A stretch of DNA of 12,396 nucleotides from JBDSEG01 sp039920165. Lineage in GTDB: Bacteria; Pseudomonadota; Gammaproteobacteria; Burkholderiales; Burkholderiaceae_C. The DNA lies in NCBI GenBank assembly GCA_039920165.1, contig JBDSEG010000253.1:1-12396 (forward strand). Reading direction: 5' to 3'. The notes beneath the pieces are model-generated. The model saw only the letters and a list, made by a program, of their open reading frames with translations. It ran no database searches and had not been told where the DNA came from. Made by a program: the position numbers and the translations under genes. This document shows positions 1-6,988 of this stretch, piece by piece. How positions within the stretch are numbered: position 1 is the first letter of the stretch; every line of letters starts with the position of its first letter.

Positions 1-669
1 CACCATCAAGCGGTGGCCGCTGATCTCGGGAACCACGTCCTCGGGTCCGTCCATGCGCACGCGGATCAGGTGGTACACGCGGCCGACCGGCAGGCTTTGC
101 TGGAACTGGCCGCCGGGAGCGACGACCTTGTGCGCCACGCCGCCTTCGCGCAACAGGCCGAGCAGAACCTGCAGCGCTTCGGCCAGCGGCATCAACGTGC
201 CGACCCAATGCAGCAGATCGGCACGCCGGCGCTGCGGCGTGCGCTGCTGCCAGGCGTAGTAGGCCGGCAGGTCGAACTCGCAGGTGCCGCCCGGGATGCC
301 GACCCGGCTGCGGATGCTCATCAGCCATTCGTTGCCCTGCAGCGCCGCGCCGGCCTTGCCGCTGAGCTGGTTCAGGCCGTTGAAGGCATGCTCGATGCGG
401 TGGGTCACGCTCGCGAGCGCGTCGCCCGAGATCGACGGGTTGCCGCGGTAGCTGTTGTAGAGCTGCCTCTTCTGCTCGAGGTCTTTCAGCAGATCCGACT
501 TCAGGTCCGCGCGCGAGGCGACGTCCGTGATCTCGAAGATGGTGACGAGGGCGAAATGGTGGTCGACCGCGGCATCGCGTGCGATCAACTGGCCCAGGCG
601 ATCGAACAGATGTTCGAGTCGCAACATCGTTCGGATGCTCTCGTTGAACGGGTATTCGTAGAGGATCAA
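1..669 (-). CDS. zapD: Cell division protein ZapD (partial, C-terminus off the window)
   Basis: ZapD (DUF1342 family) is a cytoplasmic protein that binds FtsZ and bundles its filaments at the division site; this role is known for the family. The reading frame opens with the family's hallmark start ILYEYPFNESIRTMLRLEHL and continues for 223 codons without a stop to the window edge. Full-length members are about 250 residues, so roughly the last 25-30 are missing. Other recognisable stretches are YNSYRGNPSISGDAL and IPGGTCEFDLPAYYAW. The start is TTG at 669-667, because the conserved protein begins exactly there. This TTG overlaps the TGA stop of coaE (TTGA), which suggests translational coupling to coaE. 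No clear Shine-Dalgarno sequence is visible. The coaE-zapD pairing beside pilD is usual in beta- and gammaproteobacteria. Confidence 0.95.
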   Translation of the reverse strand, partial: MILYEYPFNESIRTMLRLEHLFDRLGQLIARDAAVDHHFALVTIFEITDVASRADLKSDLLKDLEQKRQLYNSYRGNPSISGDALASVTHRIEHAFNGLNQLSGKAGAALQGNEWLMSIRSRVGIPGGTCEFDLPAYYAWQQRTPQRRRADLLHWVGTLMPLAEALQVLLGLLREGGVAHKVVAPGGQFQQSLPVGRVYHLIRVRMDGPEDVVPEISGHRLMV

Positions 670-1307
670 GGTGCAAGGTCCGGCGGCTGCGCGGCATTGT
701 TCCACACGCCTTCGACTCGAGCCGGCTGCCAATGCCCCCACAACCGCGCGACTTGGCGCGCGAGTTCGGCAAGCGGGATCGCTTCGTTGTAGAGCACGGC
801 ATCCGCGCTCGCGCGGCGGGCCTCACGCGTGGCTTGCTGAGCCAGCACAGCGCGCACCGCCTCGGCGCTCCAGCCCGACCGCGCGACGACGCGGTCGATC
901 TGCGTCGCCTCGGTGCAATCGACCACCAGCACGCGGTCGACGCGCGCGCGCCAGCGCCGGCTTTCGACCAGCAGCGGAACGTCGAACACCTGCACCGCGG
1001 CGCGGCTGGCGCCGGCACGGCGTTCGACTTCGGCACCAATGAGCGGATGCAGGATGGCCTCGAGCCTGCGTCGCGCCGTGGGGTCCGAGAAGGCGAGGGT
1101 GCGCATCGCGGCACGGTCGAGCGCGCCCTGCGCATCGATAAAGCCGGCGCCGAATTCTTCCCGCAGCGGTGCGATGGCGTCACCGCCGGCGCCGCTCACC
1201 TCTCGCGCGATCGCATCGGTATCGAAGATCGCGGCGCCGTGGGCGGCGAGCCGTCGCGCTACCGTGCTCTTGCCGCTGCCGATGCCGCCGGTCAGGCCGA
1301 TGCGCAT
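666..1307 (-). CDS. coaE: Dephospho-CoA kinase
   Basis: CoaE phosphorylates the 3'-hydroxyl of the ribose of dephospho-CoA with ATP, the last step of coenzyme A synthesis in the cytoplasm. The 213-residue protein begins MRIGLTGGIGSGKSTVA, with the P-loop GGIGSGKS at residues 7-14. It continues with the family motifs FDTDAIAR (about 28-35), FDVPLLVES (108-116) and QQATREAR (157-164), the last in the lid region. Length matches the family (about 200). The ATG at 1307 is chosen because the conserved N-terminus starts there; the frame stays open far upstream, but that part only shadows pilD. It begins 14 bases after the pilD stop and its own TGA overlaps the zapD start, so it is read as part of the pilD-coaE-zapD transcript. 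No strong ribosome binding site is visible. Confidence 0.97.
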   Translation of the reverse strand: MRIGLTGGIGSGKSTVARRLAAHGAAIFDTDAIAREVSGAGGDAIAPLREEFGAGFIDAQGALDRAAMRTLAFSDPTARRRLEAILHPLIGAEVERRAGASRAAVQVFDVPLLVESRRWRARVDRVLVVDCTEATQIDRVVARSGWSAEAVRAVLAQQATREARRASADAVLYNEAIPLAELARQVARLWGHWQPARVEGVWNNAAQPPDLAP

Positions 1308-1321
1308 GGCGCTGCGAACGG

Positions 1322-2176
1322 TCAGGCCCAGCCGAGCCAGCCCAGCACGCGCGCCGGCCCCGCCAACAGGACGGCGATTCCCGCGCCGGCGAGAAAAGGT
1401 CCGAACGGCACGTAGCGGCCTTCGCGCAGCGACGAGCGCAACTTCATGCCGATGCCTACCAGCGCACCGAGGATCGAGGCGCCGAGAATCACCGGCAACA
1501 ACATCTTCAGGCCGAGCCAGGCGCCGAGCGCGGCGAGCAGCTTGAAGTCGCCGAAGCCCATGCCTTCCTTGCCGGTCACGAGCTTGAAGAGCCAATACAC
1601 CGACCACAGCGACCCATAGCCGACGACCGCGCCCCACACCGCTTCGGGCAGCGGCACGGTCCAGCCGAGCGCGCTCGCGATAAGGCCGGCCCACAACAGC
1701 GGCAAGGTCAGGCTGTCGGGCAGCAGGGTGGTATCCCAGTCGATGCCGGCAAGCGCAATCAGCACCGCGACGAAGCCGCACCACAGCCAGGCCGCGGGCT
1801 GCGGTCCGAACTTCCAGCCGACGACGGCGAAGGCGATGGCAGTGAGGATTTCGACGAAGGGATAGCGCGCCGAGATCGCCGCGCGACAGGCCGAGCAGCG
1901 CCCGCGCAGCCAGAGATAGCTCAACACCGGAAAGTTCTCGTACCACGCGATGGCGTGACCGCACGAGGGGCAGCGCGAGCGCGGCGTTGACAAGGTGATC
2001 GGCGGTGGCGTCTCGAGCGGGACGCCGAGCATCTCGGCGCTGTCGATCTTCCAGCCGCGGTCGAGCATGAGCGGCAGCCGATGGATGACGACATTGAGAA
2101 AGCTGCCGACGCACAGGCCGATCAGAGCCAGAGCGAACGGCGAGGTGAAGGCTTCGATGAGCAGCGGATCGGTCAC
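1322..2176 (-). CDS. pilD: Type IV prepilin peptidase / N-methyltransferase PilD
   Basis: This inner-membrane aspartic protease (family A24) cleaves the leader peptide of prepilins and pseudopilins and N-methylates the new terminus. The 284-residue protein has a hydrophobic N-terminus with VGSFLNVVIHRLP (23-35). A four-cysteine cluster follows (Cys69, Cys72, Cys94, Cys97), typical of the methyltransferase-containing form. The two catalytic aspartates are Asp146 in GIDWDTTLLPD and Asp210 in GMGFGDFKLL, spaced 64 residues apart as in Pseudomonas PilD. The remainder is a series of hydrophobic membrane segments. The start is GTG at 2176-2174, overlapping the TGA of the oxidoreductase gene (GTGA); a longer open frame upstream lies over that gene and has no PilD homology. 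The short gap to coaE indicates co-transcription. No prepilin gene lies in the window, so its substrates are encoded elsewhere. Confidence 0.97.
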   Translation of the reverse strand: MTDPLLIEAFTSPFALALIGLCVGSFLNVVIHRLPLMLDRGWKIDSAEMLGVPLETPPPITLSTPRSRCPSCGHAIAWYENFPVLSYLWLRGRCSACRAAISARYPFVEILTAIAFAVVGWKFGPQPAAWLWCGFVAVLIALAGIDWDTTLLPDSLTLPLLWAGLIASALGWTVPLPEAVWGAVVGYGSLWSVYWLFKLVTGKEGMGFGDFKLLAALGAWLGLKMLLPVILGASILGALVGIGMKLRSSLREGRYVPFGPFLAGAGIAVLLAGPARVLGWLGWA

Positions 2177-3396
2177 AGGTGGTTCTTGAGCGCAACCTTC
2201 GGGTCGCAGGCAAGGGCAGGGTCGGGGCTGCGGCCGGCTTCGAGAAGCTTGCGCGCGTTGATGTGATCGAGCGGTGCGTTGGCGCTTTCCACGCACACGA
2301 GCCGCTGGCCGACATAGTGCAGGATCGAGAAGCTCGTCGGCGTCGCGCCCGGACGTCGGTGTGGCGTGCCCTCGGGGGGCAGCAGCCCGGCCATCTGTAG
2401 CCGCAACCCGCCCTGGTCGGACCAGAACCAGGGCAGGGCGCGATAGGGCTGCGGATTGCCCAGCAGCGTCGCGAGCGCGGCGCGCGCTTGGTCGTTCGCG
2501 TTCTGCACCGACTCCAGGCGCAGCCGCCGCTCGCTGCTCGGCTCGGGAAAGAAGGTGCAGTCGCCGATCGCGAGGATGGCTGGGTCGGAGCTGCGCATGT
2601 GCTCGTCGACCACGACGCCGTTTTCGCACGCCAGGCCGGCGGCGCTGGCGAGCCCATGTTCAGGGACCGCGCCGATGCCCAGCACCAGCAGTTCCAGCGG
2701 TTCGCGCATGCCGTCGACCGCGAGCGAGCGCAAGCGGCCGGCAGTGACTTCGAAATCGCCGACCGCGACGCCAAGCCGCACCTCAATGCCTGCGGCGCGG
2801 TGGGTTTGCATCACGTGCTCGGCAAGCTCGGCCGAGACCGATCGCAGGAGCAGCCGCGGCGCCGATTCGAGCACCGACACGCGCTTGCCCAGGCTGCGCG
2901 CGCTGGCCGCGATCTCCAGGCCGATGAAGCCGCCGCCAAGCACCGTGACCAGCGATGCGGCGTCTAGCTTCGCACGCAGTCGCCGGGCGTCGGCAGCGCT
3001 GCGCAACTCGGCGACGTTGTCCAGGGCGGACGGAAGATGGGGCAGGCCGCGCGGTCGTGCGCCGGTGGCCAGCACCAGTTGCCCGTAGGTCAGATCAAGA
3101 CCCGAGCGCAGGCGCACGCTGTGCCGTGCGCGGTCGATCGCCAGCGCCGGGTCGGCGCTGTGCAGCGTGATACCGGCATCGGCATACCAGCCGACCTCGC
3201 GATGCAGCTGCAGGTCTTCCTGCGGATTCCTGAGGTAGCTCTTGGATAGCGGCGGTCGGTGGTAGGGCAGCTCAGGCTCATCGCACACCAGGTGCACGCG
3301 GGCGCCGAGGCCCGCCGCGGCTAGGCCGTTGCACAGCTGTGCGGCGGCGTGGCCGCCGCCGATGATGACGATGGCGTTCGAATCGGCTGGGATCAT
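2173..3396 (-). CDS. FAD/NAD(P)-dependent oxidoreductase, ferredoxin-reductase type
   Basis: This 407-residue flavoprotein resembles the NAD(P)H:ferredoxin/rubredoxin reductases that feed oxygenases and P450s (putidaredoxin- and rhodocoxin-reductase type). It has an N-terminal FAD-binding loop GGGHAA (13-18) and LPYHRPPLSKSYL (43-55), where the family usually contacts FAD. ATGARPR (110-116), the NAD-binding loop GGGFIGLE (154-161) and AIGDC (276-280), closing the FAD site, follow. The C-terminal reductase domain shows PWFWSDQGGLRLQMAGL (322-338) and NAPLDHINARKLL (373-385). The electron acceptor cannot be read from sequence, and no ferredoxin or oxygenase gene is nearby. It lies between pilC and pilD, 31 bases after pilC, and its stop overlaps the pilD start. 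That position is unusual, since pilC and pilD are commonly adjacent. No ribosome binding site is visible; a GC hairpin precedes the ATG. Family is certain, substrate unknown. Confidence 0.93.
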   Translation of the reverse strand: MIPADSNAIVIIGGGHAAAQLCNGLAAAGLGARVHLVCDEPELPYHRPPLSKSYLRNPQEDLQLHREVGWYADAGITLHSADPALAIDRARHSVRLRSGLDLTYGQLVLATGARPRGLPHLPSALDNVAELRSAADARRLRAKLDAASLVTVLGGGFIGLEIAASARSLGKRVSVLESAPRLLLRSVSAELAEHVMQTHRAAGIEVRLGVAVGDFEVTAGRLRSLAVDGMREPLELLVLGIGAVPEHGLASAAGLACENGVVVDEHMRSSDPAILAIGDCTFFPEPSSERRLRLESVQNANDQARAALATLLGNPQPYRALPWFWSDQGGLRLQMAGLLPPEGTPHRRPGATPTSFSILHYVGQRLVCVESANAPLDHINARKLLEAGRSPDPALACDPKVALKNHL

Positions 3397-3403
3397 GCTG
3401 CAG

Positions 3404-3423
3404 AGGGGCGCGGCGGCGCCCCG
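3404..3423 (-). promoter_or_regulatory. GC stem-loop in front of the oxidoreductase start
   Basis: Between the pilC stop and the oxidoreductase ATG, a 7-bp all-GC stem (3405-3411 with 3416-3422) closes a four-base loop. It ends eight bases before the ATG, where a Shine-Dalgarno sequence would normally lie, and none is visible. There is no T-run, so it is not a classical terminator. It could lower translation of the downstream gene, stabilise the pilBC message or pause transcription. The structure is read from sequence; the role is inferred. Confidence 0.4.
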
Positions 3424-3427
3424 ATGG

Positions 3428-4648
3428 TCAGACGACCTGTCCGAGCTTGAAGATGGGCAGGTACATCGATACCACGATGCCGCCGATGAGCGTGCCGAGA
3501 ATAACGATGATGAAGGGCTCCATCAGGCTCGACAGCCCCTTCACCGCTTCATCGACTTCGTCTTCGTAGAACTCGGCCGCCTTGCCCAGCATGCCGTCGA
3601 GCGAGCCCGATTCCTCGCCGATCGCGCACATCTGGATCACCATCGTCGGGAAGACGCCGGTGGACTGCATCGAGGTGGTGAGCGAAGAGCCGGTCGAGAC
3701 GTCCTTTTGGATCTGCTCGGTCGCCTCCAGGAAGACGGCGTTGCCGGCAGCTCCGCCGACCGAATCGAGCGCTTCGACCAGCGGCACCCCAGCCGCGAAC
3801 ATGGTCGACAGGGTACGCGTCCAGCGCGCGATCGACGACTTGTTGACCAGATCGCCGAAGACCGGCACCTTGAGCAGCAAGCGGTCCATGAACTTCTGCA
3901 TCTTCTCCGAGCGCTTCCACGACTGCATGAAGAAATAGGTGCCTCCGCCGAGGATGCCGAAGATCAGATACCAGTAGCTGACGAAGATCTTCGAGATCGC
4001 GATCACGACCAGCGTAGGGGCCGGCAGATCTGCGCCGAAGGACCTGAATACGTCCTCGAAGGCCGGGATCACGAAGATCATGATGACCGCGAGTACGACG
4101 AAGGCGACCACCAGCACCGCGACCGGATAGATCAGCGCCGACTTGATCTTGTTCTTGATCGCCATCGTCTTTTCCTGGTAGATCGCCAGGCGATCGAGCA
4201 GGGCTTCCAGGATGCCGCCAGCTTCGCCGGCTTCGACCAGATTGCAGTACAGAGCGTCGAAATAAAGCGGGTGCTTGCGAAACGCGGACGACAGGCTGGT
4301 GCCGGTCTCCACGTCGGTTCGGATTTCGGTCAGCAGCCGCGTCATGCGCGGATTGGTGCTGGAGCGGGCGACGATGTCGAACGACTGGATCAGCGGCACG
4401 CCGGCGCGCATCATGGTCGAAAGCTGCCGCGTGAAGACCGCGATATCCTTTTGCTTGATGGAGCGACCACCGCTCAGGCGGCGCTTCTTGACCTTGCGCA
4501 CCATGATGCCCTGGCGACGCAGGCTGGCACCCACCACCGCCTCGCCACCGGCACGCATCTCGCCGCGAACGAGCTTGCCGTTCTTGTCCTTGCCCTCCCA
4601 CTCGAAGACGATTTCCTTCGGGCTCTTCAAGGCTGCGGCAGTCGCCAT
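3428..4648 (-). CDS. pilC: Type IV pilus inner-membrane platform protein PilC
   Basis: PilC (GspF/PulF family) is the polytopic inner-membrane platform on which pilins are assembled and retracted, coupled to the PilB and PilT ATPases. The 406-residue protein matches the usual length. It has a cytoplasmic N-terminal part with FEWEGKDKNGKLVRGE (15-30) and two related GspF domains. The first begins near FTRQLSTMMRAGVPL (72-86), the second near WTRTLSTMFAAGVPL (276-290). Strongly hydrophobic membrane segments lie at about 171-195, 221-241 and 376-397. The internal repeat of the two domains is visible by eye. The ATG at 4648 is supported by a ribosome binding site (GGAGTG) a few bases upstream. 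It follows pilB by 50 bases and precedes the oxidoreductase by 31, consistent with one transcript. Confidence 0.98.
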   Translation of the reverse strand: MATAAALKSPKEIVFEWEGKDKNGKLVRGEMRAGGEAVVGASLRRQGIMVRKVKKRRLSGGRSIKQKDIAVFTRQLSTMMRAGVPLIQSFDIVARSSTNPRMTRLLTEIRTDVETGTSLSSAFRKHPLYFDALYCNLVEAGEAGGILEALLDRLAIYQEKTMAIKNKIKSALIYPVAVLVVAFVVLAVIMIFVIPAFEDVFRSFGADLPAPTLVVIAISKIFVSYWYLIFGILGGGTYFFMQSWKRSEKMQKFMDRLLLKVPVFGDLVNKSSIARWTRTLSTMFAAGVPLVEALDSVGGAAGNAVFLEATEQIQKDVSTGSSLTTSMQSTGVFPTMVIQMCAIGEESGSLDGMLGKAAEFYEDEVDEAVKGLSSLMEPFIIVILGTLIGGIVVSMYLPIFKLGQVV

Positions 4649-4657
4649 TGTTCACTC

Positions 4658-4673
4658 CGGGGCTCTCGCCCCG
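4658..4673 (-). promoter_or_regulatory. Tetraloop hairpin next to the pilC ribosome binding site
   Basis: On the coding strand, CGGGGC-GAGA-GCCCCG forms a perfect 6-bp stem capped by a GNRA-type tetraloop (GAGA). Its last G is also the first base of the pilC Shine-Dalgarno GGAGTG. It lies in the 50-base gap between pilB and pilC and has no T-run. It may set the PilB:PilC ratio through translation or message stability. The fold is clear; the function is inference. Confidence 0.4.
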
Positions 4674-4698
4674 TCCCATTGTTTTGCTTGGAACGCGG

Positions 4699-6414
4699 TC
4701 AGTCGTTGGTCACCGAAATGACTTCTTCAAGTGTCGTCATCCCAGAACGGACTTTGACGAGACCCGATTGCCTCAAGTCGCGAACATCTTCACGCTGCGC
4801 CTGGGCGGCGATGTCCATCGCCGAACCTTCGGTGAGGATCAGACGCTGCATCTCGTCGGTTATGGGCATGACCTGGTAGATGCCGACGCGGCCCTTGTAG
4901 CCGCCGTTGCAGGACGAGCATCCCACCGCCCGATAGGGCTTCCAGGTGCCGTCGAGGTCGGTTTCCTTGAATCCGGCGCGGCGCATAGCTTCGCGCGGAT
5001 AGTCGGCCTGCACCTTGCACGTTTCGCACAGCTTGCGAGCCAGTCGCTGTGCCGTGATCAGCAAGACGCTCGAGGCGATATTGAACGGCGCAACCCCCAT
5101 GTTGAACAACCGCGTGAGCGTGCTCGGCGCATCGTTGGTGTGCAACGTCGACATGACCATGTGTCCGGTCTGCGCTGCCTTGATCGCGATGTCGGCGGTC
5201 TCGAGGTCGCGAATCTCGCCCACCATGATGATGTCCGGGTCCTGCCGCAGAAACGACTTCAGAGCGGCGGCGAAGGTGAGCCCGGCCTTGTCGTTAACGT
5301 TGACCTGATTCACGCCGGGAAGGTTAATTTCGGCCGGATCCTCCACGGTCGAGATGTTCACGCCGGGCTGATTCAGGATGTTCAGGCATGTATAGAGCGA
5401 CACCGTCTTGCCGCTGCCGGTCGGACCGGTGACGAGCACCATGCCATAGGGCCGCTGGATGATGCGCAGCAGCCGCTCCTTCTCGACCTTCTCGTACCCC
5501 AGCGCCTCGATGCCGACCTTGGCGCTCGACGGGTCGAGGATCCGGATCCCGATCTTCTCGCCGAACAGCGTGGGCAAGGTGCTGACCCGGAAATCGATCG
5601 CCTTGTTGCCGAATTTGAGCTTCATCCGGCCATCTTGTGGGACGCGCTTTTCGGCAATGTCCAGGCGGGAGATGACCTTGATGCGCGACGATAGCTTGTC
5701 CTTGATCGCGATCGGCGGCTGCGTGATCTCACGCAACTCGCCGTCGATGCGAAAGCGTACGCGGTAGTGGTACTCGTAGGGCTCGAAATGCAGATCGGAG
5801 GCACGCGCGTTGATGGCGTCGATCAGCATCTTCTGCAGAAAGCGAACCACCGGTGCGTCTTCGACGTCGCTCGCATCGGCCGTCTCCTGCGGCGCCGAGA
5901 CATCGTCGGTGACGTCGAATTCGAAGTCGCCGGACGACATCGACTCGATCGTCTCGTTGGCACTGGCGGTGCTCGCATCGATCAGCTTGGACAGCTTGTC
6001 GTGCTCGACGATGACCCACTCTGGCGACAACTGGGTCGCGAACTTGATGCGCTCGACCGCCTCTTGGTCGGTGGGATCGGCGCCGCCCACGAACAGGCGG
6101 TTGCCCCGCTTGCCCAGCACCACCACTTGGTATTGCGCGGCGAGCTTGGCTTCGATGACGTTGCGCGGCAGGCGCTGCGGATCGATCGCGGAGAGGTCGA
6201 GCAGGGGCAGGGCGAGCGCGGTCGACAGGGTGTGGGCCAGCTCCGCGGGGGAAACCGCGCCCGCGGCGATCACCGAAGCAATGAAGCTCGAGCGCTTTTC
6301 CTTCCCGCTACGGACCAGGTCCTCAGCCGACTTGGCAGTGAGTTTGCCGGCGTGGACGAGGACGCGCGCTACCCCCGAGAGGGACGACTGCGGGGCTTCG
6401 GCCAATGTATCCAC
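4699..6414 (-). CDS. pilB: Type IV pilus assembly ATPase PilB
   Basis: PilB is the cytoplasmic hexameric ATPase that powers pilus extension through PilC. The 571-residue protein has an N-terminal MshEN/GspE-like region (about 10-150), then the T2SSE core. It shows Walker A GPTGSGKT (330-337), an Asp box around VEDPAEI (357-363), Walker B DPDIIMVGEIRD (392-403) and a His box STLHTND (422-428). A zinc-binding tetracysteine (Cys463, Cys466, Cys499, Cys502) is typical of PilB and absent from PilT. The sequence reads MDTLAEAPQSSLSGVARVLV from a GTG at 6414; an in-frame stop lies 18 bases upstream, so GTG 6414 or TTG 6405 are the only sensible starts. No strong ribosome binding site is seen. It is the first pil gene of the cluster, with a promoter candidate just upstream. 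Confidence 0.97.
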   Translation of the reverse strand: MDTLAEAPQSSLSGVARVLVHAGKLTAKSAEDLVRSGKEKRSSFIASVIAAGAVSPAELAHTLSTALALPLLDLSAIDPQRLPRNVIEAKLAAQYQVVVLGKRGNRLFVGGADPTDQEAVERIKFATQLSPEWVIVEHDKLSKLIDASTASANETIESMSSGDFEFDVTDDVSAPQETADASDVEDAPVVRFLQKMLIDAINARASDLHFEPYEYHYRVRFRIDGELREITQPPIAIKDKLSSRIKVISRLDIAEKRVPQDGRMKLKFGNKAIDFRVSTLPTLFGEKIGIRILDPSSAKVGIEALGYEKVEKERLLRIIQRPYGMVLVTGPTGSGKTVSLYTCLNILNQPGVNISTVEDPAEINLPGVNQVNVNDKAGLTFAAALKSFLRQDPDIIMVGEIRDLETADIAIKAAQTGHMVMSTLHTNDAPSTLTRLFNMGVAPFNIASSVLLITAQRLARKLCETCKVQADYPREAMRRAGFKETDLDGTWKPYRAVGCSSCNGGYKGRVGIYQVMPITDEMQRLILTEGSAMDIAAQAQREDVRDLRQSGLVKVRSGMTTLEEVISVTND

Positions 6415-6450
6415 GGACGGCGGGTCACTTTACGATGGGAAAACCGGTTC

Positions 6451-6479
6451 ATCATCGCTCATGACAACGACGGTGTAAA
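6451..6479 (-). promoter_or_regulatory. Candidate sigma-70 promoter for pilB
   Basis: On the minus strand TTTACA (6479-6474) is separated by 17 bases from GATGAT (6456-6451). This matches the -35 consensus at 5 of 6 positions and the -10 at 4 of 6. Transcription would begin near 6444, about 30 bases before the pilB GTG. No sigma-54 (GG-N10-GC type) element was noticed here. Apart from this element, 6415-6571 holds nothing I can recognise. Confidence 0.4.
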
Positions 6480-6571
6480 CGACAGCGCCCCCGCGAGTGG
6501 GGAACTGTTCACGCTGGATGCGACGGCGCTCGTGAACGCCGCGAGGCAAAAGCAAGAGTCCGCCAGCAACG

Positions 6572-6823
6572 CTAGCGCGACGTGGCCGCGGTAGCCGCAA
6601 GGCACGCGGTGCATTTGCCCAGTCCCGGAATCCGCGGATCGGGCTTGCCGTCACCGGTCTTGAAATTCGCGTGACAGCGCCGGCACACGTACATCTTGGA
6701 GCTCGACATCATCTGCCTCGCGCCCGGCTCGGCGGCCGGACGGGCGGCGGAATATTCCGCTTGCGTCTGCCTCAATTTCTGCGCCGAGTCGGAGGGAGTG
6801 ATCTTCGCGGGGCGTGTGGCCAT
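6572..6823 (-). CDS. Small four-cysteine (zinc-ribbon-like) protein of unknown function
   Basis: I do not recognise this 83-residue protein. The N-terminal 40 residues are polar and alanine-rich (MATRPAKITPSDSAQKLRQT onward). The C-terminal half carries two CXXC knuckles: Cys47/Cys50 in YVCRRCHANF and Cys71/Cys74 in GKCTACLA, 20 residues apart, as in a zinc ribbon. No membrane segment or signal peptide is visible. The start is uncertain. ATG 6823 gives 83 residues but has no ribosome binding site. ATG 6709 gives 45 residues, keeps both knuckles, and has GAGG six bases upstream. It lies 44 bases downstream of the proline tRNA on the same strand and upstream of pilB. Nothing in the context assigns a role. 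It is probably a real gene because of the paired CXXC motifs, but homologues have not been checked. Confidence 0.6.
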   Translation of the reverse strand: MATRPAKITPSDSAQKLRQTQAEYSAARPAAEPGARQMMSSSKMYVCRRCHANFKTGDGKPDPRIPGLGKCTACLAATAATSR

Positions 6824-6867
6824 GATTCGATTCGCAATACAGATGACCGAGCTGACCCAAGAACACT

Positions 6868-6944
6868 TGGTCGGGGTGAGAGGATTCGAACCTCCGGCCT
6901 CTACGTCCCGAACGTAGCGCTCTACCAGGCTAAGCTACACCCCG
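6868..6944 (-). tRNA. tRNA-Pro (anticodon CGG)
   Basis: The minus strand folds into a complete cloverleaf. The 7-bp acceptor stem is CGGGGTG/CACCCCG with discriminator A at 6871 and an encoded CCA at 6870-6868. The D arm is GCTTAGCCTGGTAGAGC. The anticodon stem is CTACG/CGTAG around loop TTCGGGA, giving anticodon CGG (6910-6908), which reads the proline codon CCG. The variable loop has five bases, and the T arm contains TTCGAAT. CCG is expected to be a common proline codon in such a GC-rich genome. The gene sits 44 bases after the ispB stop on the same strand. I see no separate promoter or terminator, so it may be processed from a longer transcript. Confidence 0.97.
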
Positions 6945-6988
6945 ATCTTTCAGCCTCAACAACTGACGGACTGTGTCGGGCCGGGCAT

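Noticed and set aside
2177..2629. Longer pilD start giving a 435-residue protein.
   Set aside because: The extra N-terminus is the shadow of the oxidoreductase gene; the PilD fold begins at the GTG at 2176, and the aspartate spacing and length fit that start.
1308..2786. Upstream extension of the coaE frame, which stays open to 2786 and could suggest a fusion protein.
   Set aside because: The extension lies over pilD and the oxidoreductase in another frame and is arginine-rich without motifs; CoaE starts cleanly at MRIGLTGG.
3329..4879. A 516-codon open frame on the plus strand over pilC.
   Set aside because: It is antisense to a clear pilC and rich in His, Arg, Asp and Gln as expected from reading a GC-rich gene backwards; no motif is recognisable.
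6430..6571. A minus-strand open frame just upstream of pilB (ends MSDDEPVFPS).
   Set aside because: Arginine-rich, overlaps the end of the four-cysteine gene in another frame, and has no motif; I treat the region as the pilB promoter region.
4648..6594. Several plus-strand open frames of 200-350 codons opposite pilB.
   Set aside because: All are antisense to pilB, which has complete Walker and cysteine motifs; no homology is recognisable in the plus-strand frames.
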